The notes: generated from the letters alone by a model not told the origin. Positions 41,743-51,125 are shown, counted from the first letter of the stretch. The stretch is 64,000 nt of DNA from Bacillus dicomae (GCF_006494425.1 NZ_VHIV01000005.1:159481-223480); one strand, 5' to 3'. Program-made: numbers and translations.

Positions 41743-42726
41743 ATGAAACACATAATAAGAAATGCAGTAATGAATTATTTTAAAGAAATTCATTCACTAG
41801 CAGTGGAGGAAGAATTACATAAGGATAGTTGGAATACCGATCTACACTATAAAATTATGGTGAATGGAAAGCGGTATTCCGCACGGTTTATGAATAGCAA
41901 GCGAACAATCAATCCAGCTTTTGGAGCGTTATCAAACGAACAACTAATAGAGCAAGTAAGGTTTACGTATTATTTACGCGAACATAAAATTCCTTTTATG
42001 CAGATAAACAAGAATAGGGCAGGAGAGCCATTTACACTTGTCGCTTGGAATGAGGAACAATACCGATTTGTATTGTCTAATTGGATTGAGGGAGAACATA
42101 TTACGCATTGTACAGAAAATATTGCAGAAGCCTTCGGAAAGGAAGCAAGAAAGATTCATGATATTTCTTGCGCATTTCAAAGCTCGATCTTTCAAAAGAA
42201 ATCACATTTGGATGGGTATGCTGAATTTCTTAAGATGTTAGAAAGTAAGGAAAGCGCATGCAAAGAATTACGGGAGTATATAGATCTCGCTACATATCAT
42301 ATAGAGTGCGCATATACGAGTAAATTAGAGTTTATCGTACAGACAGACTTAAATCCTTTGAATGTTTTATGGGACTCAAGTCAACAGGTAAAAGGAATTG
42401 TAGATTTTGAATCTATTGGCTATGTAGACCGCATTGAAGGATTGTCCTTTTTAATAAAATGGTATTCTCGAACAGAAGGAATACATTCGCATGAAGTATG
42501 TTCAAGTGTTGCTAGTGCATTTTTAGAAGGGTATAAGGCTCATAATATTTTAACCTTAAATGATTATAAAAGACTTTCATCACTATTATGGCTATCCGGT
42601 AGTTTGAATTGGAATTTTGTGAAGAAAACGCTAAGTGTAATAAGTGATGAGAGGGAGTTAAAAGAAAATTTGGAAGTTTATAGAGTGAGGGGAGAAAGAC
42701 TATCTTCATTATTAATTTGTACATAA
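41743..42726 (+). CDS. Phosphotransferase of the aminoglycoside kinase (APH) fold
   Basis: The 327-residue protein has a kinase-like small lobe, then the APH/choline-kinase catalytic core: VQTDLNPLNVLWD with Asp and Asn at about residue 201-206, and the metal-binding VDFESIGYVDR near 225. In the family this equals the HGDLHxxN and DFE/DWE motifs. The catalytic His is replaced (QTDLNPLN). The substrate could be an antibiotic, a sugar, or a homoserine-like metabolite; nothing decides this. AAAGGGAG precedes the ATG. Confidence 0.78.
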   Translation: MKHIIRNAVMNYFKEIHSLAVEEELHKDSWNTDLHYKIMVNGKRYSARFMNSKRTINPAFGALSNEQLIEQVRFTYYLREHKIPFMQINKNRAGEPFTLVAWNEEQYRFVLSNWIEGEHITHCTENIAEAFGKEARKIHDISCAFQSSIFQKKSHLDGYAEFLKMLESKESACKELREYIDLATYHIECAYTSKLEFIVQTDLNPLNVLWDSSQQVKGIVDFESIGYVDRIEGLSFLIKWYSRTEGIHSHEVCSSVASAFLEGYKAHNILTLNDYKRLSSLLWLSGSLNWNFVKKTLSVISDERELKENLEVYRVRGERLSSLLICT

Positions 42727-42781
42727 CATGTATTCTCCTAATTTGGGATTCAAATAAGAAACCATATGAGGTGTTCTAAAA

Positions 42782-43381
42782 ATGAAAATACAAATTGTAT
42801 TGTTTGAGGGCTTCGGAGAGCTCGTCTCCTTTGCACCTTTTGAAGTACTGAAAAGAGCGATAGAAGAAGGGGCTCCGTTTACAGTTGAATTCGTTTCAAG
42901 TGAACCGAAACAAGAAGTTACTACTTCGTTTGGAGTTACAATTCAATTACATGATTTTTTACGAATGGATAATCGTCCAGATTTGTTAATTGTACCTGGT
43001 GGTGGCTGGAATCATAAAGCTGAATACGGGGCACGAAAACAAGCAGAGCTTGGTACTTTGACCGAAATGATTAAAGAGATGCACAATGAAGGAACGATTG
43101 TTGCTGGAGTTTGTACAGGAGGTATGCTACTAGCTGCATCCGGTATATTGAACGGTCAAAAGGCAACAATGCATCATTTGGCGCAGAGTGAAATTAATAA
43201 ATATGGAGCAGAACTTCTTCCTTACAGAATTGTGGATCAGGGCGATAGGATTACTGCAAGGGGAGTTACTTCAGGAATTGATTTAGGACTTTGGATTACG
43301 GAAAAGTTCGCAAGTTCTAAAATTGCAGCTGCTGTTGAATATAGAATGGAATATGAGCGGCGGGGAGTTGTTTGGGAGTAA
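42782..43381 (+). CDS. DJ-1/PfpI-family protein
   Basis: The 199-residue protein starts MKIQIVLFEGFGELVSFAPFEVL. It has a Glu near residue 20 and the nucleophile elbow with Cys in VAGVCTGGMLLAASGIL near 110, preceded by LLIVPGGGWNH. The late block YRIVDQGDRITARGVTSGIDLGLW matches the ThiJ/PfpI group. Members are chaperones, glyoxalases or isonitrile hydratases. The phosphotransferase gene ends 55 bases upstream, so the two may be cotranscribed. Confidence 0.85.
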   Translation: MKIQIVLFEGFGELVSFAPFEVLKRAIEEGAPFTVEFVSSEPKQEVTTSFGVTIQLHDFLRMDNRPDLLIVPGGGWNHKAEYGARKQAELGTLTEMIKEMHNEGTIVAGVCTGGMLLAASGILNGQKATMHHLAQSEINKYGAELLPYRIVDQGDRITARGVTSGIDLGLWITEKFASSKIAAAVEYRMEYERRGVVWE

Positions 43382-43430
43382 TTTAACTTGAATCATAGTT
43401 TTTACTGTAGAGCGTATTACATATTGTAAA

Positions 43431-43468
43431 AGAGAAAGAGTCAACTCATGTGAGTAGGCTCTTTCTTT
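43431..43468 (+). terminator. Terminator after the DJ-1 gene
   Basis: AGAGAAAGAGTC...GCTCTTTCTTTT forms the stem. The T run merges with the TTTAT at the edge of the repeat element. Confidence 0.75.
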
Positions 43469-43623
43469 TATCCCGCTTGAATGGGCAGTAAGACCCCCAC
43501 CTCAAAATTCAGCGAAAGCAAAGAAGTTAGGTGGGGGTCTTACTGCCCATAAAAGTCCGATTGGTTCAACTAATAATCAGTGGGGGATGAAGAAAACCCC
43601 CACTGATTAAAGTTTCACTTTAT
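43467..43623. repeat. Dispersed ~150 bp element, copy 2 (bcr1-like), flanked by TTTAT
   Basis: The element has TTTAT at both ends (43467-43471 and 43619-43623), consistent with a 5 bp target duplication. Its body repeats copy 1 at 2258-2412 with only short differences, for example GGTCTTACTGCCC compared with GGTCGGGCTGCCC. It lies between the DJ-1 terminator and the 3' end of the response regulator gene. Confidence 0.85.
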
Positions 43624-43640
43624 GTATTCATTTGCTATGG

Positions 43641-44246
43641 TTAATAATTTGGCTGAATATACCCTAATTTTATTCCCTTCGTGACAGCTTCTAAAGAAGA
43701 TGAAACATTTAATTTATCAAATACGTGCTGAATGTGATTGGAAATTGTACGTTCGCTAGCGTATAACATAGAAGCAATTTCTTTGCGCTTATAGCCATCA
43801 CATAGTAATTGTAAAATTTGTTTTTCAGTATGAGTCAATTCTTCAATTGTTTCTGTAGGGGTTGGAAAATGAGATACGCCTTTATTAATGTCATGTAATA
43901 CTTTCACCAATATTTCAGGTGAAATATTTTTATTAATAAAACCACTTACACCTAGTTTTTGAGCTTCATACTGATAAACAGGTAAATCATAACCGGTTAA
44001 TATAACAATTTTTGTATTACATTTACTATCCAAAATTATTTTTGCTATTTCTAAACCATCTTCACTACTTATATTGCTTAAATTAATATCTAATAAGATA
44101 ATATCTGGTTTAAACTGATTGATAATTGTAACGACATTTTCAACATTTTGTAATGAACGGAATTCATCTATTTCAGGATAATCTTCTAAGGCTATTTCCA
44201 AGCTTTTTGCAAACAAAGCATGATCATCTATTAATAAAATGTTTAT
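43641..44246 (-). CDS. NarL/LuxR response regulator, probable AUA start
   Basis: The receiver needs the acidic pair of the first strand, and these residues exist only if the frame is read from an ATA at 44246: the product then starts M-NILLIDDHALFAKS with Asp7 and Asp8. AAAGGAG lies nine bases before that ATA. The phosphoacceptor is Asp53 in ILLDINLS. The C-terminal LuxR helix-turn-helix (LTHTEKQILQLLCDGYKRKEIASMLYASERTISNHIQHVFDKL) is complete. The nearest normal start (TTG 44216) would remove the first strand. The frame overlaps the kinase gene end. It probably controls the ABC genes of the same cluster. Confidence 0.85.
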   Translation of the reverse strand: MNILLIDDHALFAKSLEIALEDYPEIDEFRSLQNVENVVTIINQFKPDIILLDINLSNISSEDGLEIAKIILDSKCNTKIVILTGYDLPVYQYEAQKLGVSGFINKNISPEILVKVLHDINKGVSHFPTPTETIEELTHTEKQILQLLCDGYKRKEIASMLYASERTISNHIQHVFDKLNVSSSLEAVTKGIKLGYIQPNY

Positions 44247-45813
44247 AGGAATCGTCTCCTTTCATAGGAATGATAATAGTAATGCATAAACCAGAAGGGT
44301 TACTATTTGAAATGGTCATTTTACCATTTAATAAAAATAGCTGTTCTTTAATCGAATTCAATCCTTTATGACCATTCAAAATATCTGCTTCGGTAGTTGT
44401 TAAACCTTTGCCATTATCTTTCACAACAAGTTTTATTTCCCCATCTTCTTGTACTAAATGTAAATGTAACTTTGAACAATTTGAATGTTTGAATGCATTT
44501 GTTACTAGTTCTTTTAATATTCGATATACGACAAGGTGATAAGGTTCTACTAAAAACAAGTCGTCGTTACACGTAAAGGATATATTAACATGTTTCGTTT
44601 CATATTTTTTTTGTATCATTTTAAGTAAATTACGATAATTTTCTTTTAATGTAAGTGTTTTTAATAGAGTTGGATGATACTCTTGCATTTCAATGCGTAT
44701 TGTATGACTTAAGTTATCCAGTGTCGCTACGATCATATCATGAATTTGTTTTTTGTTAGATTTGTTCATCATATTTTTAACAGCTAATATGTCTTGTAGT
44801 ATTTCATCATGTAAATAATTAGAAAATCCACTTTTTAATTGTTCTTCTTTTACGATTTGTACTAAGCTATGAACATACGAACTGTCTGGCAAAGTTTTTA
44901 ATTTTTTTGTATTCAAATTGGAGATAGTGTTTTTTGTGTCTTGAAATAATAATGTGAAATAAAGCTGAACGAACCAAATAATTGTATGTATAAAAATGAA
45001 ATAAGTAATCATATTAAATTGAAATAGTACTCCAAGTGAACTCATAAAAATAAAAATGCATACAAACATAAAAGCAATTGCACTTTTTTTTAAGTGGAAA
45101 TATTGTTTCATAGATATATGATTTTTAAAAGCTATTGCATGAATACTAAATAGGGGGAACAGAATTATTGTGTACCATCCTAAATTATTTACATATTCGG
45201 GACTCCTCCCAAATAACGTAACATATACGATAAAGGGGAAGATAAGAATTGCAGTAGATGTAAGTAAATGCTTTTTTTCACTTTTAAAAACAAATTTAAT
45301 TCGTTTGTTATGTTTCAGGAATAGAAAAATAATCCAACTAACACTGATAAGCCATTGAAATGAAAATAGAACAGAAAATATTCTATCGTTTATTAAATAT
45401 GCACCTAATGTAAGTAAACATGTAACTCGTAAAATCCAATCTTTTTCTTTTTTATAACTATAAATAGAATCTTGGAAAAAGAATAGGAGTATAAATTGCA
45501 CGATTTTATATAGAATGAATACACTTAGTAGTGTACTGAATGCACGAAAAATTGGTTCATCGTTCAGTGTAAGTAAAAACTGCCAAGAAGTAAAAAGTAA
45601 TAAACTAGAAAACTGTGATAATAGAGTATTGTTTTTTAAGTTGATAAAACTAATATATGATCCATAAATGGACATGACCGTTATAAGCAGTAAAGGGAGT
45701 AATTTTGCTGTTCCTATAATATTGTCTATTGAAAATTCGTAGCATAGAAAAATAATCATACAAAGTTGGTTAATTAAAATTAAAATTTGTTTTTGCTCAT
45801 AGTACTTTTTCAT
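44224..45813 (-). CDS. Multi-TM sensor histidine kinase (ComP/NarX class)
   Basis: The 529-residue kinase has about eight hydrophobic segments in the first 300 residues and almost no extracellular domain, then a HisKA_3-type domain with the phospho-acceptor His335 in YLHDEILQDILAVKNMM. The ATPase follows: N box ELVTNAFKHSN near 434, G1 DNGKGL near 466 and GLNSIKEQL near 484. The membrane-embedded sensor resembles ComP-like kinases more than the short two-TM BceS kinases. AAAGGTAAGTG precedes the start. The ABC genes lie upstream on the same strand, and the regulator gene overlaps its end. Confidence 0.86.
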   Translation of the reverse strand: MKKYYEQKQILILINQLCMIIFLCYEFSIDNIIGTAKLLPLLLITVMSIYGSYISFINLKNNTLLSQFSSLLLFTSWQFLLTLNDEPIFRAFSTLLSVFILYKIVQFILLFFFQDSIYSYKKEKDWILRVTCLLTLGAYLINDRIFSVLFSFQWLISVSWIIFLFLKHNKRIKFVFKSEKKHLLTSTAILIFPFIVYVTLFGRSPEYVNNLGWYTIILFPLFSIHAIAFKNHISMKQYFHLKKSAIAFMFVCIFIFMSSLGVLFQFNMITYFIFIHTIIWFVQLYFTLLFQDTKNTISNLNTKKLKTLPDSSYVHSLVQIVKEEQLKSGFSNYLHDEILQDILAVKNMMNKSNKKQIHDMIVATLDNLSHTIRIEMQEYHPTLLKTLTLKENYRNLLKMIQKKYETKHVNISFTCNDDLFLVEPYHLVVYRILKELVTNAFKHSNCSKLHLHLVQEDGEIKLVVKDNGKGLTTTEADILNGHKGLNSIKEQLFLLNGKMTISNSNPSGLCITIIIPMKGDDSYKHFINR

Positions 45814-45847
45814 AAAATCACTTACCTTTGTTAGATTACATACAGAT

Positions 45848-45876
45848 AAAGCTGATGTTTTTTTATCATCAGCTTT
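45848..45876. other. Hairpin between the permease and kinase genes
   Basis: AAAGCTGATG and CATCAGCTTT form a perfect 10 bp stem. The minus strand lacks a T run after it, so on the operon transcript it may be an mRNA-stability or partial attenuation element rather than a terminator. Confidence 0.5.
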
Positions 45877-45888
45877 ATTTATAGTTTT

Positions 45889-47859
45889 TTACTTTTTATT
45901 GTTAAATATAATTTTATAACATGCTCTTTTTGTTAACAAATAATAAACGATATATACAACAGTAAAAATAAATATTGCAAAAAGAATCGGTAATATAAAC
46001 GCACTACTTTTTCCTAATAGGTCATCCATTAAAGCAGTCTTATAAGCTATTAATGCAAAGATACTATGTGCTAATCCTATTATGTAAGGAATGCTAAACA
46101 AGGTAAAAATTTCTTTACTTATTATTCTTTTTATCTTCTTTTTGTTATAGCCCATTCTATTTAAAATAATAAATTCATTTTTATTTGCCATTATACTTGA
46201 AAGGTTATGGAAATAGAGAATACTGCCTGTTGCAATAAAGAAGATGATAGTAACAAAACTAATGAGCAAGAATGTTGAGCTATTTTGCTGAATAATATAA
46301 TCATTTTTCTGGTAACTGCTTGTAAAATAACTATTATTTTTAAATAGTGGAGCTAAGTTTTCATAAACTGCTTTATTATTCCTCATATCTAATCCATTAA
46401 AACTCACTAGCGTTTTTTGGGGTAATTCTAAAGCTTTTATTTCTTTATAAAGTTGATCCGAGATAATAAGTGTTCCGACACTATTTGCAAACCCAATTGA
46501 ATTAAGTAATGTAGTGTTTTTTACTTTAATATCTATATTAGTTGTAGGCGTTAAATTTAAAGTATATATTTTCCCTTTATCTAGATTTTCTTTTTCAGGT
46601 CGATATTTTACTAGGATGCTTTCATTTTTAGCTAGATGATTAAATTCTACATTTTTATCTTGAATATGTATTAACTTTCTGTAATCTGACTCAGAGATAA
46701 GGTCAAATCCATGTTCTTTTTTTATACGATATTCTTTCGGTAAATTATTAGAATTAGATTTCCCGTTAATAATGGTTGTTTCTGTATATCTTGTATTTTC
46801 TTTACCGACAGTATTTTGTACAGTTTGTAGTGCTTTATTGGCTACGTCCTTATCGTCTAAAGGAAACTCAATAGCTGAAGGTACGATCCGTTCTGTAGCG
46901 GCAACAGGATAGTAAAGTGTCAGTAAAGTAGAACTGAAAACAGCTAAAGTTCCAGCGGTTAATAAGGTTAACAAAATTAATGTTTTTGCTTTTGAACGAA
47001 TTTTAAATATAAAGTTTGGGATGACGATAATACTGGATTCTTTATAAAACCATATTTTATTTTTCTTTAGCTTTTGAATCGCATATGGTAAAAATGAATG
47101 AATAAAGAAGATCGTCCCTAATATTACACTGAACATTGTTAAGAGAGCGATTGGAGAAAAGCCAATTGTTTTCCACAAAGATTTCGTGCCCCTTGTAATA
47201 TCGATTGCTAAGAAATAGCCAATTAAAATGAAAAATAATCCTAGTAGTGAAAAAACTGTATTGATTTTTATCTTTTTATCTTCTTTTTGTTCCATACGTA
47301 CTAAAGTTAGTAAGGAACTTTTTCGAAGAATAATCCAATTTGATAAAGATAAAACAAAAAGAACAGCAAAGATAAAGGCAAAGGTGAATAGTACTGCATC
47401 AAGGTTAATAAATGGTACTTTAGAAGTATCGATTTGTAATTTTAATATTTTGATTATAGCTCCTACAATTCCTTTATGAGCAATAGCACCAAAAATAATT
47501 CCTACAAATAGGGCAGCAAAGCAAATGATAATATTTTCAAAAGTTAACAGTTTTAGCATCGTTGATTTTCTATATCCTAAAAGGGAGTAAATGCCGAGTT
47601 CGTTCATTCTTTTTTTCATAAAAAATGTATTAGAGTATGACATATAGAATAGTACAAATGCCATAACAAAGATTGCTACTGTTTTGGACATTGTTTCTAC
47701 TCTACCATCAGACGAAATCTTTTCCATGACAATGTCGTTCATGGAAAAAGAGATAAAGGAGAAAAATACCATCAGTACAAAAGCTACTGAAATAAAATAG
47801 AATGAATAGAAGGAGAAGTTATTTTTTAAATTCTTTTTTGCGATTGTAAATAATCCCAC
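45889..47859 (-). CDS. BceB-type ABC transporter permease (FtsX domains)
   Basis: The 656-residue protein has the layout of bacitracin-resistance permeases: about four spans in the first 240 residues with an FtsX-like block (NTFFMKKRMNELGIYSLLGYRKSTMLKL at about 62-89), further spans, a large extracellular domain at roughly residues 315-530, and a second FtsX block near the end (NKNEFIILNRMGYNKKKIKRIISKEIF). Such permeases detect or remove cell-wall-active peptide antibiotics from their lipid targets. The ATPase gene ends 23 bases upstream. Length and topology are typical. Confidence 0.85.
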   Translation of the reverse strand: MGLFTIAKKNLKNNFSFYSFYFISVAFVLMVFFSFISFSMNDIVMEKISSDGRVETMSKTVAIFVMAFVLFYMSYSNTFFMKKRMNELGIYSLLGYRKSTMLKLLTFENIIICFAALFVGIIFGAIAHKGIVGAIIKILKLQIDTSKVPFINLDAVLFTFAFIFAVLFVLSLSNWIILRKSSLLTLVRMEQKEDKKIKINTVFSLLGLFFILIGYFLAIDITRGTKSLWKTIGFSPIALLTMFSVILGTIFFIHSFLPYAIQKLKKNKIWFYKESSIIVIPNFIFKIRSKAKTLILLTLLTAGTLAVFSSTLLTLYYPVAATERIVPSAIEFPLDDKDVANKALQTVQNTVGKENTRYTETTIINGKSNSNNLPKEYRIKKEHGFDLISESDYRKLIHIQDKNVEFNHLAKNESILVKYRPEKENLDKGKIYTLNLTPTTNIDIKVKNTTLLNSIGFANSVGTLIISDQLYKEIKALELPQKTLVSFNGLDMRNNKAVYENLAPLFKNNSYFTSSYQKNDYIIQQNSSTFLLISFVTIIFFIATGSILYFHNLSSIMANKNEFIILNRMGYNKKKIKRIISKEIFTLFSIPYIIGLAHSIFALIAYKTALMDDLLGKSSAFILPILFAIFIFTVVYIVYYLLTKRACYKIIFNNKK

Positions 47860-47882
47860 AGTTCAATCTTCCTTTCATATTT

Positions 47883-48638
47883 CTAGTTATATCGATTTTC
47901 ATCAATTTTAGAGATTTCTTTTAATATTTCTTCGAAAAATTCTTTTCTATTTTGTTTATTTTTCTTTAATTCTTTTATAATGTTTCCGTCTTTGAATATT
48001 AAAATTTTACTAGAAAAACTGGCTGCATAGGCATCATGAGTTACCATTAAAATGGTAGTTTGAAGTTCCTCATTTACCTCTTTTAATTTTTGAAGTAGTT
48101 CTGTTGCAGAATTTGAATCTAACGCGCCTGTAGGTTCATCTGCAAATAAAATACTAGGCTGCTTTGCAAGGGCTCTTGCAGCTGCAACCCTTTGTTTTTG
48201 TCCACCCGATAATTGACTAGGATACTTGCTTAATTGCTCAAATATCCCAAAACGCTTTGCTAAATTTTCTATTGTGGATTCAATTTCCTTTGGAGATTTT
48301 TTTAACAGAGTAAGTGGAACAGCAATATTTTCCTTTACGGTTAAACTATTAAGTAAAAAATACTCTTGAAAAATAAACCCTAAGTAATCCTTCCTAAAAT
48401 CAGCAGATTTATTATTGTTAAGCGTTTGGATATTAATCCCGTTTATAAAAACATCGCCATCTGTAGGTGTGTCGATAGTGGATAAAATATTTAATAAAGT
48501 TGTTTTTCCGGATCCAGAGGCCCCCATAATCCCCACAAACTCACCCGCTTGAATATCAAAAGAAACTTTATTAAGCCCTGGTAATTGATTCTTGTTATAA
48601 ATTTTTGTCACATTCCTTGCAGATACTAATGCATTCAT
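47883..48638 (-). CDS. BceA-type ABC transporter ATP-binding protein
   Basis: The 251-residue ATPase of the MacB/LolD/BceA group has Walker A GASGSGKTT at about residue 39, Q loop FIFQEYFLL near 90, signature LSGGQKQRVAAARAL near 143, Walker B ILFADEPTGALD near 163 and H loop MVTHD near 197. The first gene of the cluster, it has AAGGAGTAA before the ATG. It should power the adjacent permease in peptide-antibiotic detoxification or sensing. Confidence 0.9.
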   Translation of the reverse strand: MNALVSARNVTKIYNKNQLPGLNKVSFDIQAGEFVGIMGASGSGKTTLLNILSTIDTPTDGDVFINGINIQTLNNNKSADFRKDYLGFIFQEYFLLNSLTVKENIAVPLTLLKKSPKEIESTIENLAKRFGIFEQLSKYPSQLSGGQKQRVAAARALAKQPSILFADEPTGALDSNSATELLQKLKEVNEELQTTILMVTHDAYAASFSSKILIFKDGNIIKELKKNKQNRKEFFEEILKEISKIDENRYN

Positions 48639-48962
48639 TTTATTTACTCCTTTTCATCTATTTATATATGAAGTGTATCTTTTGATATAAAAAGAAGCAT
48701 GAGTAAAAAGCGCAATCTTGTGCTCATATGCTGTTACTTTGTATTACGAAATTGTGTAACCGATAAAAAATATAGATACATCATGATAGGGGTATGAATA
48801 AAAGAAGCATCACCTTCCAAAACCCTATTGCCTATAAAATGAGGGAAGTTCAACATAATGGACATAAACGGTGCTTATACATGTAAAGTAAGAGGTCATG
48901 AAAATGAATAAAGACTGCTAATTTTCGTGCGCTTTGATTATGTAGAAATAGGGGGAAGTGAC
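48639..48962. other. Divergent intergenic region
   Basis: This stretch separates the minus-strand ABC/two-component operon from the plus-strand glycosyltransferase gene and must hold both promoters. A 30-codon frame at 48794-48886 (MNKRSITFQNPIAYKM...) has GGGG too close to its ATG to be convincing. No clear palindrome for the response regulator was found by eye. Confidence 0.35.
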
Positions 48963-49958
48963 ATGAAAGGCAATACTCCTAAGAAAATTTTATTTATTCA
49001 ATCAGGAATTTCTTTTTATTATCCAATGATCGAAGTTGCAATTTTGAATAGTTTACAAAAGGTAAACAGCGATACAAGTATGGTGAGTCCAGAAAAAGCT
49101 ATAAAAACCGCGTTAAAAATGAAACCAGATTTTATTTTGGTACTGAGCGGTTTAAGTGAAGAATTTAATCATATTATGCCATTCTTAAAAAAGGCAGGGT
49201 TTACTACTGGGCTTTGGCTAACAGACGATCCTTATTATACGGATGTAACACAAAACGTTGTTCCGTTTTATGACTACATATTTACGCAAGATTTAAATTG
49301 TATCAAGTTTTATAGGGGGATAGGATGTAAGAATGTATTTCATCTCCCATTAGCAGCAAATCAAGAGGTATTTAAACCTTCCCCTAAAGAAGATACATAT
49401 AAGTATGATCTTAGTTTTATAGGTACAGCATTTGAAAATAGAATTCACTTTGTTGATTCGATTGCAGAGTATTTAGTAGGGAAGAACATAAAAATTGTAG
49501 GATTCGGTTGGGAGAAGTTAAAGAATTATGAAAGATTAAAGGATAAAATACAACTCTTGCCACTTGCAAAGTATGAAGATGCGTTACATTTTTACGTATC
49601 TTCTAAAATCAATATAAATTTGCATCGTTCACTAATTGATCAGGAATTGAATTGTAACTCTGCAAATATTCAAGCGTATTCAGTAAATAATAGGACGTTT
49701 GAAATTAATGCCGTAGGTTCTTTTCAATTAACTGATATACGTCCAGATGTAGCAAAGCATTACATACCTGGTGTTGAAATAGAAACTTTTAATAGCGCAT
49801 CGGAGTTTATACAAAAAGCGGAGTATTATTTGGAACATGTACAAGAAAGAAAACGTATAGCAAAAAATGGGCTGGATAGGACCTTGAAACACCACACATA
49901 TGATAAACGAATCATACAATTATTAAACTATATTAATTTGAGGGGCGTGAAGATGTAA
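48963..49958 (+). CDS. CgeB-family glycosyltransferase
   Basis: The 331-residue protein starts MKGNTPKKILFIQSGISFYYP, with GGGGGAAGTG upstream; longer frames lack that site. The N-terminal half has GLWLTDDPYYTD near residue 90 and YDYIFTQDLNCIKFYRGIGCKNVFHLPLA, as in the DUF3880 domain. The C-terminal half has the GT-B block (NRTFEINAVGSFQLTDIRPDV near 246, ETFNSASEFIQKAEYYL). In B. subtilis CgeB belongs to the spore crust glycosylation set, so a role in spore or surface polysaccharide is likely. Confidence 0.82.
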   Translation: MKGNTPKKILFIQSGISFYYPMIEVAILNSLQKVNSDTSMVSPEKAIKTALKMKPDFILVLSGLSEEFNHIMPFLKKAGFTTGLWLTDDPYYTDVTQNVVPFYDYIFTQDLNCIKFYRGIGCKNVFHLPLAANQEVFKPSPKEDTYKYDLSFIGTAFENRIHFVDSIAEYLVGKNIKIVGFGWEKLKNYERLKDKIQLLPLAKYEDALHFYVSSKININLHRSLIDQELNCNSANIQAYSVNNRTFEINAVGSFQLTDIRPDVAKHYIPGVEIETFNSASEFIQKAEYYLEHVQERKRIAKNGLDRTLKHHTYDKRIIQLLNYINLRGVKM

Positions 49959-50134
49959 TCTAACCATTAACTGAAATGATAAGTGTTTGGTGCTTTCAAC
50001 TAGAGTTCACTCTCGCATTCTACAAAAATCATTTGCGAAAAAGGGATTTGGATAATTTTGTTGAATTTATTTATTCTGAAAAAACAATTTTGCATTGGAA
50101 CTAATTTATATCTAATAATTAGAGGAGATTAAAA

Positions 50135-51019
50135 ATGAATCACTTTTTTGTAGGATTTGGTGAATACCAAGCAAGTGTTTTTGAATGGGGGGATAAAAGT
50201 AACCCTCAAATCATTTGTTTTCATGGTTTAGGAAGTACAAAGTTAAGTTTTATAGAAATGGCGGAATTTCTAAAAGATAACTATCATATTGTATCGTTTG
50301 ATCTACCTGGACATGGGAAAACTCCAAATTTTGAGAAGGATGAAGATTACGGTGCATCCCATTTAACAAATTGGGTAGTAGCATTACTTGAGCACATAGG
50401 AAAAGAAACATTTCATATAGTAGCACATTCATGGGGCGCAAGCGTTGCGCTTCACTATGCAGCCGAACGTCCAGAGAAAGTGAATAAAATGGTTTTATTA
50501 GATGGTGGTTATCATCATGGCAAAATGAATACGGACTATTTTGCGCAGCTATATAAAGATGCGAAAGAAGGAGAGTGTCCACCACGATCATTAGAAGAAG
50601 AAATCACTCATTACGAAAAAGATTTTGATGAATATATTTTTGACAGTAAAGAAGCATTCATCCAATCAGAAAAACTGGCTTACAGCAGGTGGTCACCATT
50701 AATAGAACGTGCGGTTTATGACTTAATGCGAGAAGAAGATAGTAAAGTGAAATGGCATGCTAATGGCGATACCGCTAGAGGTGTAATTAAGTTTCAATAT
50801 ACGGTGTATAAAACATTGAAATCGCATAAAATTAAAAGTGATATTTTATTGTTGTATTGCGATCTTCCCGATAATTATTTAGAAATAAGAGAATTGCAGA
50901 TCGCGGAATTTAAGAAGCGTATTAATATTACGACTAAGCTGTATAAAGATACAGGGCATTTAATGCATTGGGATAGACCAGAAGAGATTGCTGAAGATGT
51001 TTTAAAATGGTTCATATAA
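50135..51019 (+). CDS. Alpha/beta hydrolase
   Basis: The 294-residue protein has the full hydrolase pattern: oxyanion motif CFHGLGSTK near residue 29, GHGKTPNF near 60, nucleophile Ser in VAHSWGASVALHYAA near 96, LLYCDLPDNYLE as the acid region near 245, and His in DTGHLMHWDRPEEIAE near 275. It is cytoplasmic, without a signal peptide. AGAGGAGAT precedes the ATG. The substrate is unknown. A terminator follows directly. Confidence 0.85.
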   Translation: MNHFFVGFGEYQASVFEWGDKSNPQIICFHGLGSTKLSFIEMAEFLKDNYHIVSFDLPGHGKTPNFEKDEDYGASHLTNWVVALLEHIGKETFHIVAHSWGASVALHYAAERPEKVNKMVLLDGGYHHGKMNTDYFAQLYKDAKEGECPPRSLEEEITHYEKDFDEYIFDSKEAFIQSEKLAYSRWSPLIERAVYDLMREEDSKVKWHANGDTARGVIKFQYTVYKTLKSHKIKSDILLLYCDLPDNYLEIRELQIAEFKKRINITTKLYKDTGHLMHWDRPEEIAEDVLKWFI

Positions 51020-51060
51020 AGAAAGTCCGTTGTTCGAATGTGAGCAACGGACTTTCTCTT
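51019..51060 (+). terminator. Terminator after the alpha/beta hydrolase
   Basis: AGAAAGTCCGTTG...CAACGGACTTTCT forms the stem, followed by TCTT. Confidence 0.85.
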
Positions 51061-51125
51061 AAAAAACTTAATGTAGTTGTCATAGCCAGTTCCTTATAAA
51101 TAGACGCAATAAAACCTAGTTATAA

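Noticed and set aside
48794-48886. 30-codon frame in the divergent region before the CgeB-like gene
   Set aside because: The GGGG stretch is too close to the ATG, and no homologue is recognised.
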